A DNA stretch of 64,000 bases, taken from assembly GCA_964034945.1 (NCBI GenBank), contig OZ035961.1, forward strand, positions 5,438,001 through 5,502,000. The letters are read 5' to 3'. Shown here piece by piece: positions 11,553 to 24,344 of the stretch (position 1 is its first letter; each line of letters opens with the position of its first letter). The notes under the pieces were generated by a model. The model worked only from the letters and a program-made list of their open reading frames with translations. It was not told the origin of the DNA and did not search any database. The stretch is from Chrysopilus asiliformis. Its lineage: Eukaryota; Arthropoda; Insecta; Diptera; Rhagionidae. A program made the translations under genes and the position numbers.

Positions 11553-12354
11553 TTTAATTATTTTTTTTATATACAAAGTTACTTGAACTTTTTTTTAAAT
11601 AACATGTTGTAAAAGCACATGCAAGAATTTAAAAAAAAATCAGTCAAAATCAAAACAATAAATAAAGGAATATTTTTTCTAAGAATAATTTTCCGTATCA
11701 GACTGTTTACATCTTAGTCTGCCCTCCTTTTTTAGACGGAAAAGTTATTGAACGAAAAATTTTAATTGGGAATTTATGTTCAATTTTATCCTCAGACGAC
11801 AATAATAAGAATAATAAAAAAATATCATTTTGCCTAATATTGAAACAAAACATATGTACACACATTGAAGGCTCGAAAAATATTTGGATTTTTGTGATTT
11901 TTGTATAAAGACGTTCGTTATTGAACTAAAAAATGTTTTTCTTTCAGTCCCTTTTAAAATGGGAAAAAATTAGTGTGAATATAGAAAACTAATGCAAAAA
12001 ACTATAAAGAATATTAAAATATTTTACACAATACATTATTACGTTTCCATATATCAAAATCCAATTAAAATCCCCGTCTACCCAAAATCTTGAAGTGTTT
12101 TTTTTTTAAATTGTCATTTTGAAAATTGAATTGAACATTTTTGATAGCACTAGAAATACCCATTTGAGGTGTTGCTTAAATAATACAAAACATTAATATA
12201 ATTAACACTAAAGCCCTGTCAGTCACTTGTAATCGAGATAAAATGAAATTTTATTGAAAACTTTTATCATTTTTGTGCCAAAACGAAGGTAAAGAATTTC
12301 ATTAGCAATTTAAGTTATTGAATCAGTTGCCATCACCATAATCATTATTAGGTT

Positions 12355-12387
<33 letters not shown>

Positions 12388-13188
12388 GAAAAAATAGTCA
12401 AGGTTTTTTGAAAAGTAAATACGAAGTTGGAACAAACACTAACGTCAATACTCTTGTCTATTTTAGGGAAAAAAAAATACTTTTTGTTACAATTTCGAAT
12501 ATTGAATTGATGTTATGACAAGAGTATAATTTCATTGTACTATAAGCATTATCAAATTAAATTTGTCATATTCATTGGTTTGCTTTGAAAGCGATGTTAA
12601 TCGTATCATGTTTTTTTTTTATGTGAGTAGTATTGGTGGTGATAGATATTCGTACTTTTTTAAACACTTGTGTCACATGCGCCACCAATTATCTATTTTT
12701 GTTCGTTTAAGAACTTTAATCAAAATTAATAGAAAAGGGAATCGCTAGCCACCATCATGAAAATTAAATTTTGGGACAACGTTTCTTTCATTGGCTGAAG
12801 ATTCGCTCTTTGTTTATTTTTGTTTTTTTAATTTTTTAGAAAGCTTTTGAAAAAAACTTATTTTTGTCAAAATCAAATGAATTTTTTTTCAATGCTGATA
12901 AATTTTTTCTACAAAAAAAAAAGGTTTACGGTGGATGTGGCCTTGTGAAGTTTCGTTACATTGCGAAAAAAAATTGCGATAAGAAGTTATCTCTGGGTGG
13001 TGGCTTTAAAACCTGCGAACAAGTGATTTCCTACATTAGTTAAATCTCCGAGGGAGCTTAGTGGGCATTCACTTAAAACTAATTTTGATAATATATTTTT
13101 TTTTTGGTTTCGCACTATGGTAAATCTCTGCTGGCCCCACAATTGTAATCTAACTAGTAAATTGACTTGCAGACATTTAGTAATAAGG
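11553..13188. other. No gene seen
   Basis: Very AT-rich sequence with the poly(T) tract at 12358; no conserved frame. Confidence 0.55.
12358..12387 (+). repeat. Poly(T) tract
   Basis: An uninterrupted run of about 29 T, followed by AT-rich DNA; possibly the reverse of a retroposed poly(A) tail. Confidence 0.8.
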
Positions 13189-13800
13189 GGTCCTGAAATT
13201 TTTTTGGTTACTTCAACTTTTGGTGGATACCGCTCTACTCAAAACACGAAACCTACCATATACAAAAAAGTTTGTACTGTCGGTGTAGGGTAATTGTGAG
13301 GGCAATACCGCAGGCATTCTGAAATCACATCGGCCAATAGGTGCATTCAACCAATAGTCTTAGCGCGGTATTACACACGGCAACTTGGCTTACTAAAGCC
13401 GATTTTCGTGAGAAACGACTGAGGAGGGAAAAGTTGCCACTCGAAATCATGGCTTTTCGACAATCTGCATACATGCAAAGCGATTGAACCGGTTTGGGAA
13501 AAGTAGTAGGCAGAAATCATTTTCGTTCTGACCGTCAGCAGGTAAAGATCTTGGAAAGTATATGAGCAGCAGCAATTTCAATGGTTTGAGTCCACACACA
13601 CACATGTAAACTTGTGTACCATATGCAAACAGGATTAGCTTATTTCAGCCACAAATGTAAGCACATTGGCTTATTAAGCCTAAAAGTTGCCGGCTTAAAT
13701 AAGCCAAGTGTAATACCGGACTTATGTTTGACTAAAGTTGAAGACAATAAAATTTCCAATACTTTTGTCTTTTACTAGAACTCGATATCCCTAAAAGTTT
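13189..13800 (+). repeat. Repeat B, diverged copy interrupted by element C
   Basis: GGGTCCTGAAAT and CAACTTTTGGTGGATA near 13190-13232, and AATAAAATTTCCAATACTTT with the following TGTCTTTTAC near 13748-13775, match the 32-kb copy. The intervening segment includes element C at 13364-13720, inserted at a site corresponding to CTTAA in repeat B. Confidence 0.5.
13364..13720. mobile_element. Element C, copy 1 (TIR element, 5-bp duplication)
   Basis: 357 bp bounded by short inverted ends: CGCGGTATTACAC on the left and GTGTAATACCGGA on the right. Flanks are CTTAG and CTTAT, a 5-bp target duplication with one change. It is closely similar along its whole length to copy 2 at 50674-51033 (for example GGGAAAAGTTGCCACTCGAA and GGGAAAAGTAGTAGGCAGAA). 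No coding frame, so it is a non-autonomous element of unknown superfamily. Confidence 0.8.
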
Positions 13801-15396
13801 CATTTGGTGTCATACTATTGGACGGTTCGGATTATCATGTGTCCGGACTAGCGAGGCTATAGTGTATAAGAAATTAACTTAACCATAATATTCGATTCCA
13901 TAAGGAACTTAAACTAGATTAAACATGAATGAAGTTAATTTGGATGAATGATAAATTTGCGGTAATCTACTGTAAAAATCTTGAATGAAAATTTACCAAC
14001 ATATAATAAAAATCCTGTTAAAGGAAAACCAAAAAAAAAAATTGTACTTATGGTGCATAAAACCATTCAAAACTTCATCCACAATCCACACCAAAGTAAA
14101 AGAGCAAACATTTTTTTACAACGAATTCATTCAACTTATGTATTTGATTAACTGGATCAGAAACCCAAGAAACCTTCTGATTACTGCTTATGCCTCTACC
14201 CAGTTGTGTAGAAGATTATTCCGACAAAAGATGCCATAATTTACTGATTTTCTAATTTGTTCGGACAATTACTTCGTTTTACATGCATAATAAAGATTCC
14301 TATGGAAAAACCGTATCATCAATTTTCCCAACGAGTTCGAAATGTTGAACTTGACGCGAAAATCACGTTGAACCGTAAATTTTTAGCACGTCTTCTCCTC
14401 TCGATATATCAAAATCGGTTAAATTACGACCATAAATCAAATAAACGCTTAGTTGATTTGGATGCGGGGAACGTGAAAAGTTTAACGACGGCACAATATG
14501 ATTCTGTGTGTATATCTTGTAAGATGTAGTCACAACGAAAGAAATCACATCGCAACTTCCCGATTTCGATCTAACAGTTAAGTTAATTAGTAACTATAGA
14601 GACAGACAGGTTCAATCTTATGCTGGTATTTCACCTGAAGATCACAAAATTCATTCACAAAGCTGTTTTTTTTTTCGTCTACTCTACTTTTGTTTTTTGC
14701 ACTACGCTGCTTGTACAGTAAAATTACCTTCTGGTAACAAACTAATGTGACTGCTGTGAATTTTCTTATGTTTCTCTTTTATTGCATACTTGATTATGGT
14801 GTTCTCCTGTTTTTCTTCATATTTTCACCTGTAAATTTCAAAGAAGTTCAGAGGAAAAGAAGACTAACCTTCTTAGGACTGATCATCGATGCCGGTAGAC
14901 ACAATGCAAAGATGATAATATCATACTCGTATAAGTTGTGGAGAAGGTGCAAAAAATGAGAACATATTGTCGACACTATTAAACAACGGCTCAATAAACA
15001 AATCAAAACGTGATTTTTAATTTCTTTATGCTTTTGTGCATAACATTCACGAATATCAGCATAATACAATAGAAATTAGCAGGCGAACGAAGACCGAGTA
15101 ACCTGTAAGGTTTTTTTTTGCTTCTTCTTCTCTTTTGGTCCAGGTTGGATTCAAAGCTGAACAGTTACCCACGGTTTTTGAAATTTCTTCAGGGTATCGC
15201 GTATCTTTCTTATAGTGATTAAAAAAATAGGTAAAATTATAGCAAATATTGATTTAACATAACTCACGAAACAAAATCATATATCCATACAAACAGTGGC
15301 GTAGCTATAAATGTTGAAAATTAAAACCCGTAAATCTTTTTTCAACGATCGAAAATTTTCGAAGCCATTTTGAGGAGACTAAAAATTAGAAAACCA
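13801..15396. other. No gene recognised
   Basis: Several frames of 60-90 codons occur (13985-14239, 14257-14529, 14747-14959) but none has a domain, splice context or composition that I recognise as coding. Confidence 0.5.
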
Positions 15397-15735
15397 GGGC
15401 ACCAATCGTGTAATGCGACGCAGACACGAAATTGCGTCTTTCATTAAGAAAAGCAATCGTGTATGGCGACGCGTCGTTGCATACTAGCGACGCGTCTTTT
15501 CGTTCAGCGACACAGTTCGAGACGTCGCTCAGTGTCATTTCGTCTGTCATTTCACAATGGACGAACCAAAGTAAATAGTATAGGTTTTTGTATTTAAATT
15601 ATAACAAATTTATATTATTTCAGACATTTAAGAATTTTTTTTAGTGTCGCGATACAAGATTAGAAAAACGTGTCGCGTCGATGTCGCCGTCTCAGCTCAA
15701 AGACGGAGACGCGTCTCGTTACACGATTGATGCCC
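15397..15735. mobile_element. Element F-related TIR element with a possible mini-gene start
   Basis: The ends GGGCACCAATCGTGTAATGC and the inverse of TACACGATTGATGCCC are imperfect inverted repeats. Inside, ATGGACGAACCAAA at 15557 is followed by GTAAAT and, 53 nt later, TTATTTCAG at 15615-15623; splicing would give MDEPKHLRI and a stop after 17 residues. This looks like a leftover first exon and intron of an autonomous transposon gene, which is inference. Confidence 0.5.
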
Positions 15736-15990
15736 TTATTTCCGATGATTGATCTTCCTCTGGTTTTGGATGCTGATTTACATTTTTACCTTTGTTTATG
15801 TTGTAGATTTTTATTTTGTCAAGGGGGTTCTTTTTTCGTAACCACTTCCCTCTCAACCCACTTTTTCAGAATGATTTGTGTGTAGCTTAGTATGAATGTG
15901 ACCAAGACACCCCCTATGGCCTATGAATACCCGTACACAACGTTAAAGCGGTACAAAACCTCCTAAATTTTGAAAAAAACTATTGATTTT

Positions 15991-16535
15991 TATACCCGTA
16001 TGGTGAAACCAAAGGGTATACTAACTTTGCCTTACCGTTTGTAACGCCAAGATCCCGTCATCACACATAAAAATGAATTTAACTAGTGTGTTTAGAATGA
16101 TAAAAATAATTAATTTTTGCATGTCCGTCCGTCCGTCTGTACGTCTGTCTGTCCGTCTGTCCGTCCGTCCATCTGTGGCGCGGATTGCGGGCGCACGGAT
16201 TGAGCTAGAGACTTGAAATTTTGCGTGGATCCGTTTTTCGCAAAATGCGGGCCAAGTTCGTTAATGGACAAAAATAGACCATTAGGGGGGGTACCCCCCA
16301 TACAAACGAAAACGTTTTTTGTAAATATCTCAAAAACGGTACATCTTATCAAAAAAGTCCAAGAACAAAAGTTATTTAGGATATGATTCTACATAAAACT
16401 CCCATACATCAAAATCCGATTGAAAAAAAAATTAAAAAATCTTATTGGAAATTTTGACTTCAAAGTGCCGTTCACTTAAATCACCATACGGGTTTTCAAT
16501 AATTGCCAGATTGGCAATTAAAGCTTTTGTTATGT
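15991..16535 (+). repeat. Repeat A, copy 2
   Basis: Same layout as the copy at 10966. The CTGT/CCGT tract spans about 16121-16176 and the G run is only 7 long. Compared with copy 1 it lacks about 30 bp just before TCACCATACGG. Confidence 0.8.
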
Positions 16536-18449
16536 TTTTATATTTCTTAGATAAATATTGGGAATCGTTTCCAAACATAAAAGTTTCCACCCAATCAGTT
16601 TTTTGTACCCTTTTATTTGAATACCAAATAGTGGAAACCGGATCAAAATTGTGTTAATATTTAGCTCTGAACTTATGATTAGGCATAACCTAAAATTTAC
16701 CCCTTAATTCTAAGAATCGGGTCCTAAAATCCCGTTCACATCGCTTGGATGGTTCTCGAGTTATAATTGAAAACAGACAATCAACTATACCATATGTAAA
16801 AAAAATCGTTCCACTCATTTAAAAATTAAAAAAAAAACTAACCTTTAAAAGGTTTGTAAGTTGTACACGAACAGGTTTTTCCTGTTAAAAAACACCACAA
16901 TTTTTTTGATAACTGATTCTTTAAAAATCCAGACAAAAACTTGCTAGCCTATTTTAATTTCATAACCAATATATAAATACCTATCGGCTATTTAAGTTTT
17001 TATGAAAAATGTTTTTTTTCTTATTTTATTTTATTTAACACTAACGTGGCGCTAAAAAAGTTTGTTTCCCAAAAATCTATGCGAAAAAAAGAAAAAAAAA
17101 TAATAGGCTTGTCAATGGGTATTTCTAAATTTGCCAAAAAAAAATCTATATAATCTATCTTCCGGCCTAAAAAACTGGTTTACGCTTATTCCTAATTTCA
17201 TTTTCAAAAATCCTACTAGCAATTTATTAAAAGTTCAAAAGGTCAAACGAAACGCAAGAAACATCATCAAAATATTTTTGTCATTAAAAAAGAACATGAA
17301 AGAAAAGGCAAAAAAAAAATTCTTTGCGAATTAGAAAAAATAAAAAACTGTTTCCGAAAATAAATTTTGTCTTATCTAATTAAGTGAGAACGTTGAAATT
17401 CTGGTTCATCTGTCCTACTATTGGCTTAAGGACAATACTGAAATCTTCACCACGATCGTAGCGTGGTGGAATCCAGTCCAGTTCTGTGGCTTTTTTTTAT
17501 TCTAGCCACTTTTACGATCGTAGTACTCGTTCGAAAACTAATCATGTTAATTTATCATGTCTTTTGCTAATTCTCAAGGTCATTTCACAAGTTTTTTTTT
17601 CGGCATTTTGCAAAGTCCGCTTGCCAAAAAAAATCGCGATTTGTTTTTGTATGCGTATAATATCAATACGAAATTCTCAAATGAATAATTTTTATACTGA
17701 AAGGCATTTCTTACTATACCTATATTACATCTGTCTATTGGCGAATTTAATAAAAATATTTTAAAAAAAGGTGATGAGTTTTCTTTGAATGTGTTGTGTT
17801 TTTATTCTTTCGCATTTCATCAAACACCACCGCGGGCGGTGTTATTATATAGTGCTGACTTTTGAAGGAAAAAGTGACAAAATGAGGAAGATAACATTCT
17901 TTAAATTATGCTAATTTCATGCAGCAAAAATTATTTTCCGAAAATGAAACCCAACTTGTTTGTAATAATATTGCAAACCGATCGAAAACCACATTAATGA
18001 TATTCCTTTTTTTTAAATGTTTAACGTCATCGAGGTTTACATTTCAAAGGAATAAATTGGCCTTACTAATGGCTTTATTTTCTAAAAAATATATCCTCCC
18101 TCCTACAATTTTTATGATTCTAATGACGACATTTTGTAAGCGACCTACCGAATTCATGAAGAATTTAAATTGAATTTTTCTACCAACTTTTTTTTCGAAA
18201 ATATAAAAATTCTTGTCATGACTTTGGTAACAGAATTTGCTAAAGTCGAATTTTTTTTATGTCACAATCAATGAAATAGTAACGTGTGTTTGTTTGTTTG
18301 TCAAAAAATAGCCATTTGAGATTTTTGTTCGTTATGGGCTGACCGAGAAGTAACTCAAAATTTTTGTTTGTTTGTTCTCGCAAAACTCCAAAATGGTTGA
18401 GGGAAATTCGATGAAACTTCCAAGTTTAATTAGGAATATTCGGACTTAA
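16536..18449. other. No gene seen
   Basis: AT-rich; ACGATCGTAGCGTGGTGG and TTACGATCGTAGTACTCG near 17453 and 17511 are a small local repeat. No protein features. Confidence 0.5.
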
Positions 18450-18705
18450 ATTGAGGCGTTAAAAGCTAGAGTGGACTAAGCCGCATAATCGAGTTTTTGA
18501 AGGTTTTCCACTTTTGTACTATTATTGACTGTAAATTTTCGGGAAAAAAAATTTCTGTGGACTTAATTACTCAATGTTGAAATGTTCTTTTGTGCATCCA
18601 AACATTTTTATCTAAAAACTCACTCGCAATAGTGATTCAAACACAAAAAAAAATTCACGATTTCGACATGTGGGTTGGTCCATTCTAGCTTTTAACGCCT
18701 CAATT
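18450..18705. repeat. TIR element with AATTGAGGCGTTAAAAGCTA ends
   Basis: The left end at 18450 and its inverse, TAGCTTTTAACGCCTCAATT at 18686-18705, are complementary and continue through one mismatch to GTGGAC / GTCCAT. The interior is AT-rich without a frame. Confidence 0.65.
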
Positions 18706-18807
18706 ACAAGATGTGTTCCTGACATCGTCTGCGGTGTTTCCCTTCAAAAATTTTAAGTTACATCGCATTATTTAGTCCGCAGCACATTTCCTTACGAAAC
18801 CTTCCGA

Positions 18808-19095
18808 CCCCCGTTACTGTTTTTGAATAACCCCCCCTTCCTGTTACTGTTTTTGAATAACCCCCCCCCCTTCCTGTTACTGTTTTTGAATAACCCCCCC
18901 CCCTTCCTGTTACTGTTTTTGAATAACTCCCCCCCTTCCTGTTACTGTTTTTGAATAACTCCCCCCCTTCCTGTTACTGTTTTTGAATAACCCCCCCTTC
19001 CTGTTACTGTTTTTGAATAAATAATCCCCCCACCATCCTCGTAATTTTTTGATAACCCCCCCCCCCCTTCCTGTTACTGTTTTTCAATAATTCAC
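18808..19095 (+). repeat. C-run minisatellite, about nine units
   Basis: The unit GTTACTGTTTTTGAATAA is followed by 6-14 C and TTCCT; about nine units, one of them degenerate (19022-19070). The C-run length varies from unit to unit. Confidence 0.9.
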
Positions 19096-20589
19096 CTACC
19101 CAGCCCTTACTTTTTTGTTGCTGGCTACCAAAATTTAGAGGCTTTAATATTTTCTTCAAATTTTCTGTTGGCATGTATTTTTTTTAATCTAAAATCTTTT
19201 TAGGTCTTTGTAATTTTAAATTCTTACAAAAAATTATCAGTTTTGAAGTAAAAACAAAATCCAAAGCCAGTAAAATTTAATTTGCTAAAATTGAAAACTG
19301 TTCAACATCCATACGATAATAATCAAATCGTGTAACAATCAATTTTGACAAAAGTACAACTATAGCAAAAAAAGTCTGAAATTTTCTCATAAAATTTTCA
19401 TGTAACCCATGTAAATTGATTACAAATATTTCGTCATACCCCCCACCTCCCATTTTTCGAATGCGCATTTTATTTCCATGATCCAAAACAAGCCATGGCA
19501 AGACAAGTTCTAATAATAGACCAAGTACTCGTACTTTATTAGATTCGCACTTTAGAATGTACATCAGATACTTTTTACATAAGATTATTTTGTTTGCAAA
19601 GATATTAGTACTTCTCATAACATATTCCCAAACTGATGGCATCACACAAGCACTAGCAGAAATTTTGTATCTATGGAACTTGCAAGAAAGATCTTCGATT
19701 TATACATAAAATAGTCGCTTGATAGTTTGAAGCGCGCACGCGTAGGTCCCTTTCGGAAACTTGTTTTTTTTTTAGTGTAGCTGAGGGTCAAGCACAATTA
19801 TTTAGAGGAATTTTACAGAATCTCCAAGTATATATTTAGCAAATCTACAATCAGCCACCAAAGTATCTTAGGTACAAATGCTCATATTATATGGGCGATT
19901 CATGTTTTCCATACGGTTTTTCATAACTGGTTTTATTTCGCTTCAAGTAAAAATTTTTGCCTTTAGGTCTGTTCATTGACCTGCACTAGCATCATTAATA
20001 AACCTTTTCCCATTATATACCTACCACTTCCCAGACCAAATCCGATCTCTCATTTCCATTCCCAGCTGGTTTCGCCAACTTACACCCATTTGGATAAAAC
20101 ACATCCAACAAACCTTCGTAAATTTACGACAATTTCAATTCAAAAGGGCAAATCAACTCAACTTCCATCTTGTTGTACTCTTTTTTTTTATTTATTCGGT
20201 AATATTTACAGGAATATAAAACTTAATTAGCTACAGCCAAAAAATCAAACAAGATTTTCGCTTCTTTTTTTGGTAGATATTCGAATCACCACAAAAGACC
20301 CTTTGATTTACGCCAAAGTGGGGGGAAAAAACCACTGAATGGATTTTGTTAACTAATTTTTAGTGCTAATTTTTGTCATTTTCTCGTAGGTTGTATAAAT
20401 AATTGACACTATCATAAATCAAACCTGATTTTATTGCTAATTTTTACAATATGACATTTTAAGCAATCTTTTGACATATTGTATTTTGTAATTATTCACA
20501 TTTTAGAGTTGAAATCATTAATTTTACTCGTTTCGGAAACAAAAATAAATAAGAAATGTGAATTGTGTTCATTTTGACACTTTATCTTA
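19096..20589. other. No gene seen
   Basis: AT-rich. The 122-codon reverse frame at 19277-19645 has no recognised domain and ordinary intergenic composition. Confidence 0.5.
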
Positions 20590-21130
20590 AGTGTTGCCCA
20601 TGAAAAACGTCCCACTTTTAGGGGATGCGCTGCGGGTCTGCGGAATTGTAACAGTGGCGGTACTAAACTTCATAACAAGAAATTGCGAAAAATCCTGATG
20701 AAAGAGAGGGGGGTGGGGATTGGAAAGGACGAAATTTATCGTGATGTATTTTAGGCAATACTCTTACATACTAGACCGGTCGTTGCCAGACTCAAGTATT
20801 TTGTATACATTTTGGAAATATGTAATTAAATTCCAAAAATTACTTTTCCAACATATCTTAAAAATACCGTTGGTCTATGTTTACACACAGATTGGGCATG
20901 AACATGGGACTGAACGTATCCCCCACTTCCTCGTCTTGCCTGAATTTTGACAATTTTGTTCAGTCCCATGTTCATGCCCAATCTGTGTGTAAACATAGTC
21001 TAAGGGACTGCCCATGAAAGACATCACACTTCGTTGGAGCGGCGAGATCTTTTGTGGTAGTGTTTCGGAACGGGAGAGGGTTCGAAAGGCCGAAAATTAG
21101 CGTGACGTGTATTTAATTGTCGATCCCTTA
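20590..21130 (+). repeat. Two fragments of a CCCATGAAA...GACGT-type repeat around the 41-bp hairpin
   Basis: GCCCATGAAAAACGTCCCAC (20594-20760) and GCCCATGAAAGACATCACAC (21008-21115) start similar GC-richer stretches, each passing through GGAAAGGACGAAA or CGAAAGGCCGAAA. Related pieces are at about 1240-1310, 3527-3560 and 27957-28050 (GTGTGACGTATTTTxTGxACAGCC). They look like remnants of one dispersed repeat. Confidence 0.4.
20875..20998. repeat. Perfect 41-bp inverted repeat
   Basis: CTATGTTTACACACAGATTG... (20875-20915) is exactly complementary to ...CAATCTGTGTGTAAACATAG (20958-20998), with a 42-nt loop. No target duplication was recognised. Confidence 0.9.
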
Positions 21131-22799
21131 TTTTTACAAAATCGTCGAGTCAGAATTTTATTATTAAATTTAGAATCAGCGATCCCATAAACCTCATAAT
21201 GCCAATCCTCCCGAGAAAAATAGGGAAAAGGACATTTGCTTACAGTACCTCCCATTTAGATTTTTCAAATTTCAAGACAGCAGATTCGTGACCAGTAACT
21301 TCTAAATCTCCAAAAATGATTTTTTTTTTGAAAAATCGGAAAAAGGCATTTGAGTTATCCTCACAGAACCTCAAGGAATTTTCCCGCAGATAGAACCCGC
21401 TTTTTCGTACGTGGGATTTCTGCGATTTCATGAATCCCCCTATTATTATTTATTTTCCAAAGAGGCTTCCAGCTATGTTCCGTAACAAATGAACAAAAAT
21501 CTGGTCATTGTCCATTATATGGAATGAAAAAGTGGTGGAAAAGGGATCTCTACAATTCTTACTAACTTCTTTAAATATATTTTTAAATTGAAATTCTTTA
21601 GCCACGTGTCATGATTTTTTACGTAATTTTAATACTAGATTGACATTTTACTGTAAATTGAATGTTAAACGTCAATTGCCGGTTAAAATAGTTTTTTAAC
21701 AACTATAATTATTCAGCAATAATAAATCTAATTACAAAATATAATATTCCAAAAATAAAGACAGAGTTTAAAGGTTCTTTTTAATTGGCATCCACATCTC
21801 TTTAATAGAACGATAAAAAAGAAATGTTTCTTTTTTTGTGTTTGAACAAATAAAACGTAAGACACATTTAATTTATGACTCTTATCAGAAAAAAAAAACA
21901 AAACGTCACAAAAAAGAATGACTTTAAAGAAAAGGAACGTCTAAGACCCAATGTAAAACTTAGACCAGTGAAAAATAGCCGGAAAATTGAAAATCCGAAA
22001 GAAATCTCACTTTTTAGACATTTTGCCAAGTATTTCTTTCCCTCAGGGAAGTTTCTATAATGATCGCATTGTGGATGAAATTTTTCAGAGGGTTGGTTGC
22101 CGTGCAGGGGAGTAAAATAATCCGGACAGGACGTAATATTTTTTAGCAAATATTCACTATGATGATAGAGAATTATTTTGGGTGATTTTCAGTGGGTGTC
22201 ACTTAAGTAATTTAGTTGATACGTTTGTCTGTGGTGCAAACCAACGAAAAAAAAAAACATTAATTCTTACTAGAACCTCTCCCTCTTGATGATCGTTCGC
22301 ATTGTGGCGATTTTGGCAACAAACGGACGAGATGACACGCATTTTGAAGTCTTTCCGTTGACATATAGGACGAAATAGTCAAAATATCTAAAATTTAGCG
22401 CAAGAAAAAACTTACAAAACGATCTACAAATCTTACATTTAAGTAGGTTTTAAATTCGGTTCTACACCACCATCGCCAGATCCGATCCGATCTATTCCGT
22501 TCTCATGGAGAGGCAATTACGTCCGAATTACAAAAATGTACTTCAAGTAAGCACTTGGCTGGCAATCAAATGGAAATATATTTTGCAAAACAAATATAAA
22601 TCTTCGAATATCTCCTACCACCGACCGACGATGAGATTTTACTTGGAATTACGGGAAATCTACTTAGGTACAAAGCTTATAGTAGCTATAGTGATAATTT
22701 ACCACTCAAACGTTTGAATTTGGGTTAGTTTTTAATAATTTTGCAGAAAATAGACTGTAATAAAATTTACACAATTGCACGATGATGATTTCAGCGAGA
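21131..22799. other. No gene seen
   Basis: AT-rich, with a weak repeat H fragment (GGGATTTCTGCGATTTCATG) at about 21412. Frames at 21868-22149 and 22505-22717 are unsupported. Confidence 0.5.
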
Positions 22800-23090
22800 A
22801 TCGCATATTATTTTAAATAGGGAGAGATCCGGGGAAATTTATTTCCAGGATGAGTGGATTAATGCGAAATTCTTGTTCGTATTCAAGAAATAGAAATATT
22901 TTTTTCTTTGCATCATACAAAAAGTTAGAGAAAAATTTTATTGCCAAATTATTGCTTAATTCGATTTTAAGTACACTAGAAAATTTATCTGATCTGCGAT
23001 TTACGCTGTTTACAAAAAATGTTCGGGATTTCATGAATACCCTTATTAAGAATTTTATGGACAGTCCCTTAATACTAACATTATGACCAA
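22800..23090 (+). repeat. Dispersed repeat H copy
   Basis: GATTTACGCTGTTTACAAAA followed by GGGATTTCATGAATACCC and TTTATGGACAGTCCC. The same order occurs at 34025-34080 and, reversed, at 37070-37140. Confidence 0.5.
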
Positions 23091-23872
23091 GCAAAGCTTT
23101 TATCTAAGACTCTGCTGTTGATAAGTTGCAATACCGTACAAATGTTAAAATTTACCCAAGATTTAAGGTGATAACTTTTTTTTTTACTTTCTTATACGTA
23201 GTATAATAAAGTATTGACACATGAAAAATTCTGACCTTTCAATTTAGTCTAAGCGATCCTATCATAATACAGGAAAATTAGGCGAAAAAAAGCATGAACC
23301 TCTTAAAAAATCCTAGTTAACTGGATTTTTGCACAGACCTTTATTTTGGCATAACAAACAACGTCCCAAAAGCCCATTCCAAAATTGCGCCGGCGTCGTG
23401 AGTTATTCAAGGTCAAAGGTCCAAAAAATCAGTTTTTTACGTTTATCTCACTTTGTACGGGTTGTACGTCTTTTTGAGGTTCAGATGAATTAATCACAAT
23501 AAAATTCTCTACAAAAAAGGTAAAATACAATTTTCTTGTAGGACAAACAGTTTTCGAGATACAAGTCGTCAAACTATGCGTCGCACAGAGAAATTGCTAT
23601 TATTCAAGGTCAAAAGTCAAATAAATCGTAAATATCTCGCTTTGTATGGCCTGTCCGCATTTTTTGTATTCAGATGAATTGCTCCTCCGCAAATTCTCTA
23701 CAAAAAAGGTTAAATAAGGTTTTTTTGTAGGGGCAATAGTTTTCGAGATAGAAGTCCAGACACTGTGAACTGTACATTCGTTTTCCGACCACCATTGAGG
23801 TAGAATACAAGGCGCGTTTTTTACATGGTTTCCCCAGTAGGCCTAATCCATATTCTTTCCACCTTCATTCAT

Positions 23873-24268
23873 TTATTCTTCTTCTGCTTCTGCTTCTCCT
23901 TCTTCTTGTTCTTGTTGCCCTTCATCTTCCATATAGGTATCACCTTCACTTGCATTTAATGTTAAGGTACCAATAAGATCGAGTTCATCATCGACATCGT
24001 TTAAATTGTCAAAGGATTCAGTGATATCACAAGAAGCAGGATTTAAACATGATTGACCCCGACAAAAGCTACAAACGATGGAGCACGGTAATCCAATTTT
24101 TCTGGATCCACAATTAGGACCACAACCTTTTGTGCAGTTGCAAAAAACGGAATTCAGGAGTTCTTCCGGTGCTGGTGGAAGTAATGTACTAACTGGCTGC
24201 AAGAAATTGTTGTTAAATGTCCATCCCCACTGTTGAGGGTCTAAGTCTTTTCCAAGCCAAGTTTGCAC
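23873..24268 (-). pseudogene. Inverted duplicate of the CXC-protein 3' end (left arm)
   Basis: This is the left-arm copy of the gene fragment, on the opposite strand and converging outward. It encodes the same residues from QTWLGKDLDPQQWGWTF to the acidic tail without amino-acid change visible to me. Upstream of that point the arm lacks 13 bp relative to the right arm (between the CACC and ATTATCAGG segments), which breaks the frame. It has no start codon and cannot be a complete gene. Confidence 0.75.
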
Positions 24269-24344
24269 CTGATAATATGGTGTTGTGCGGCTCCTACTGT
24301 GGGTGGAAGTGAAGATAATTTAACTGTCTTATTGAATCTTGTCG

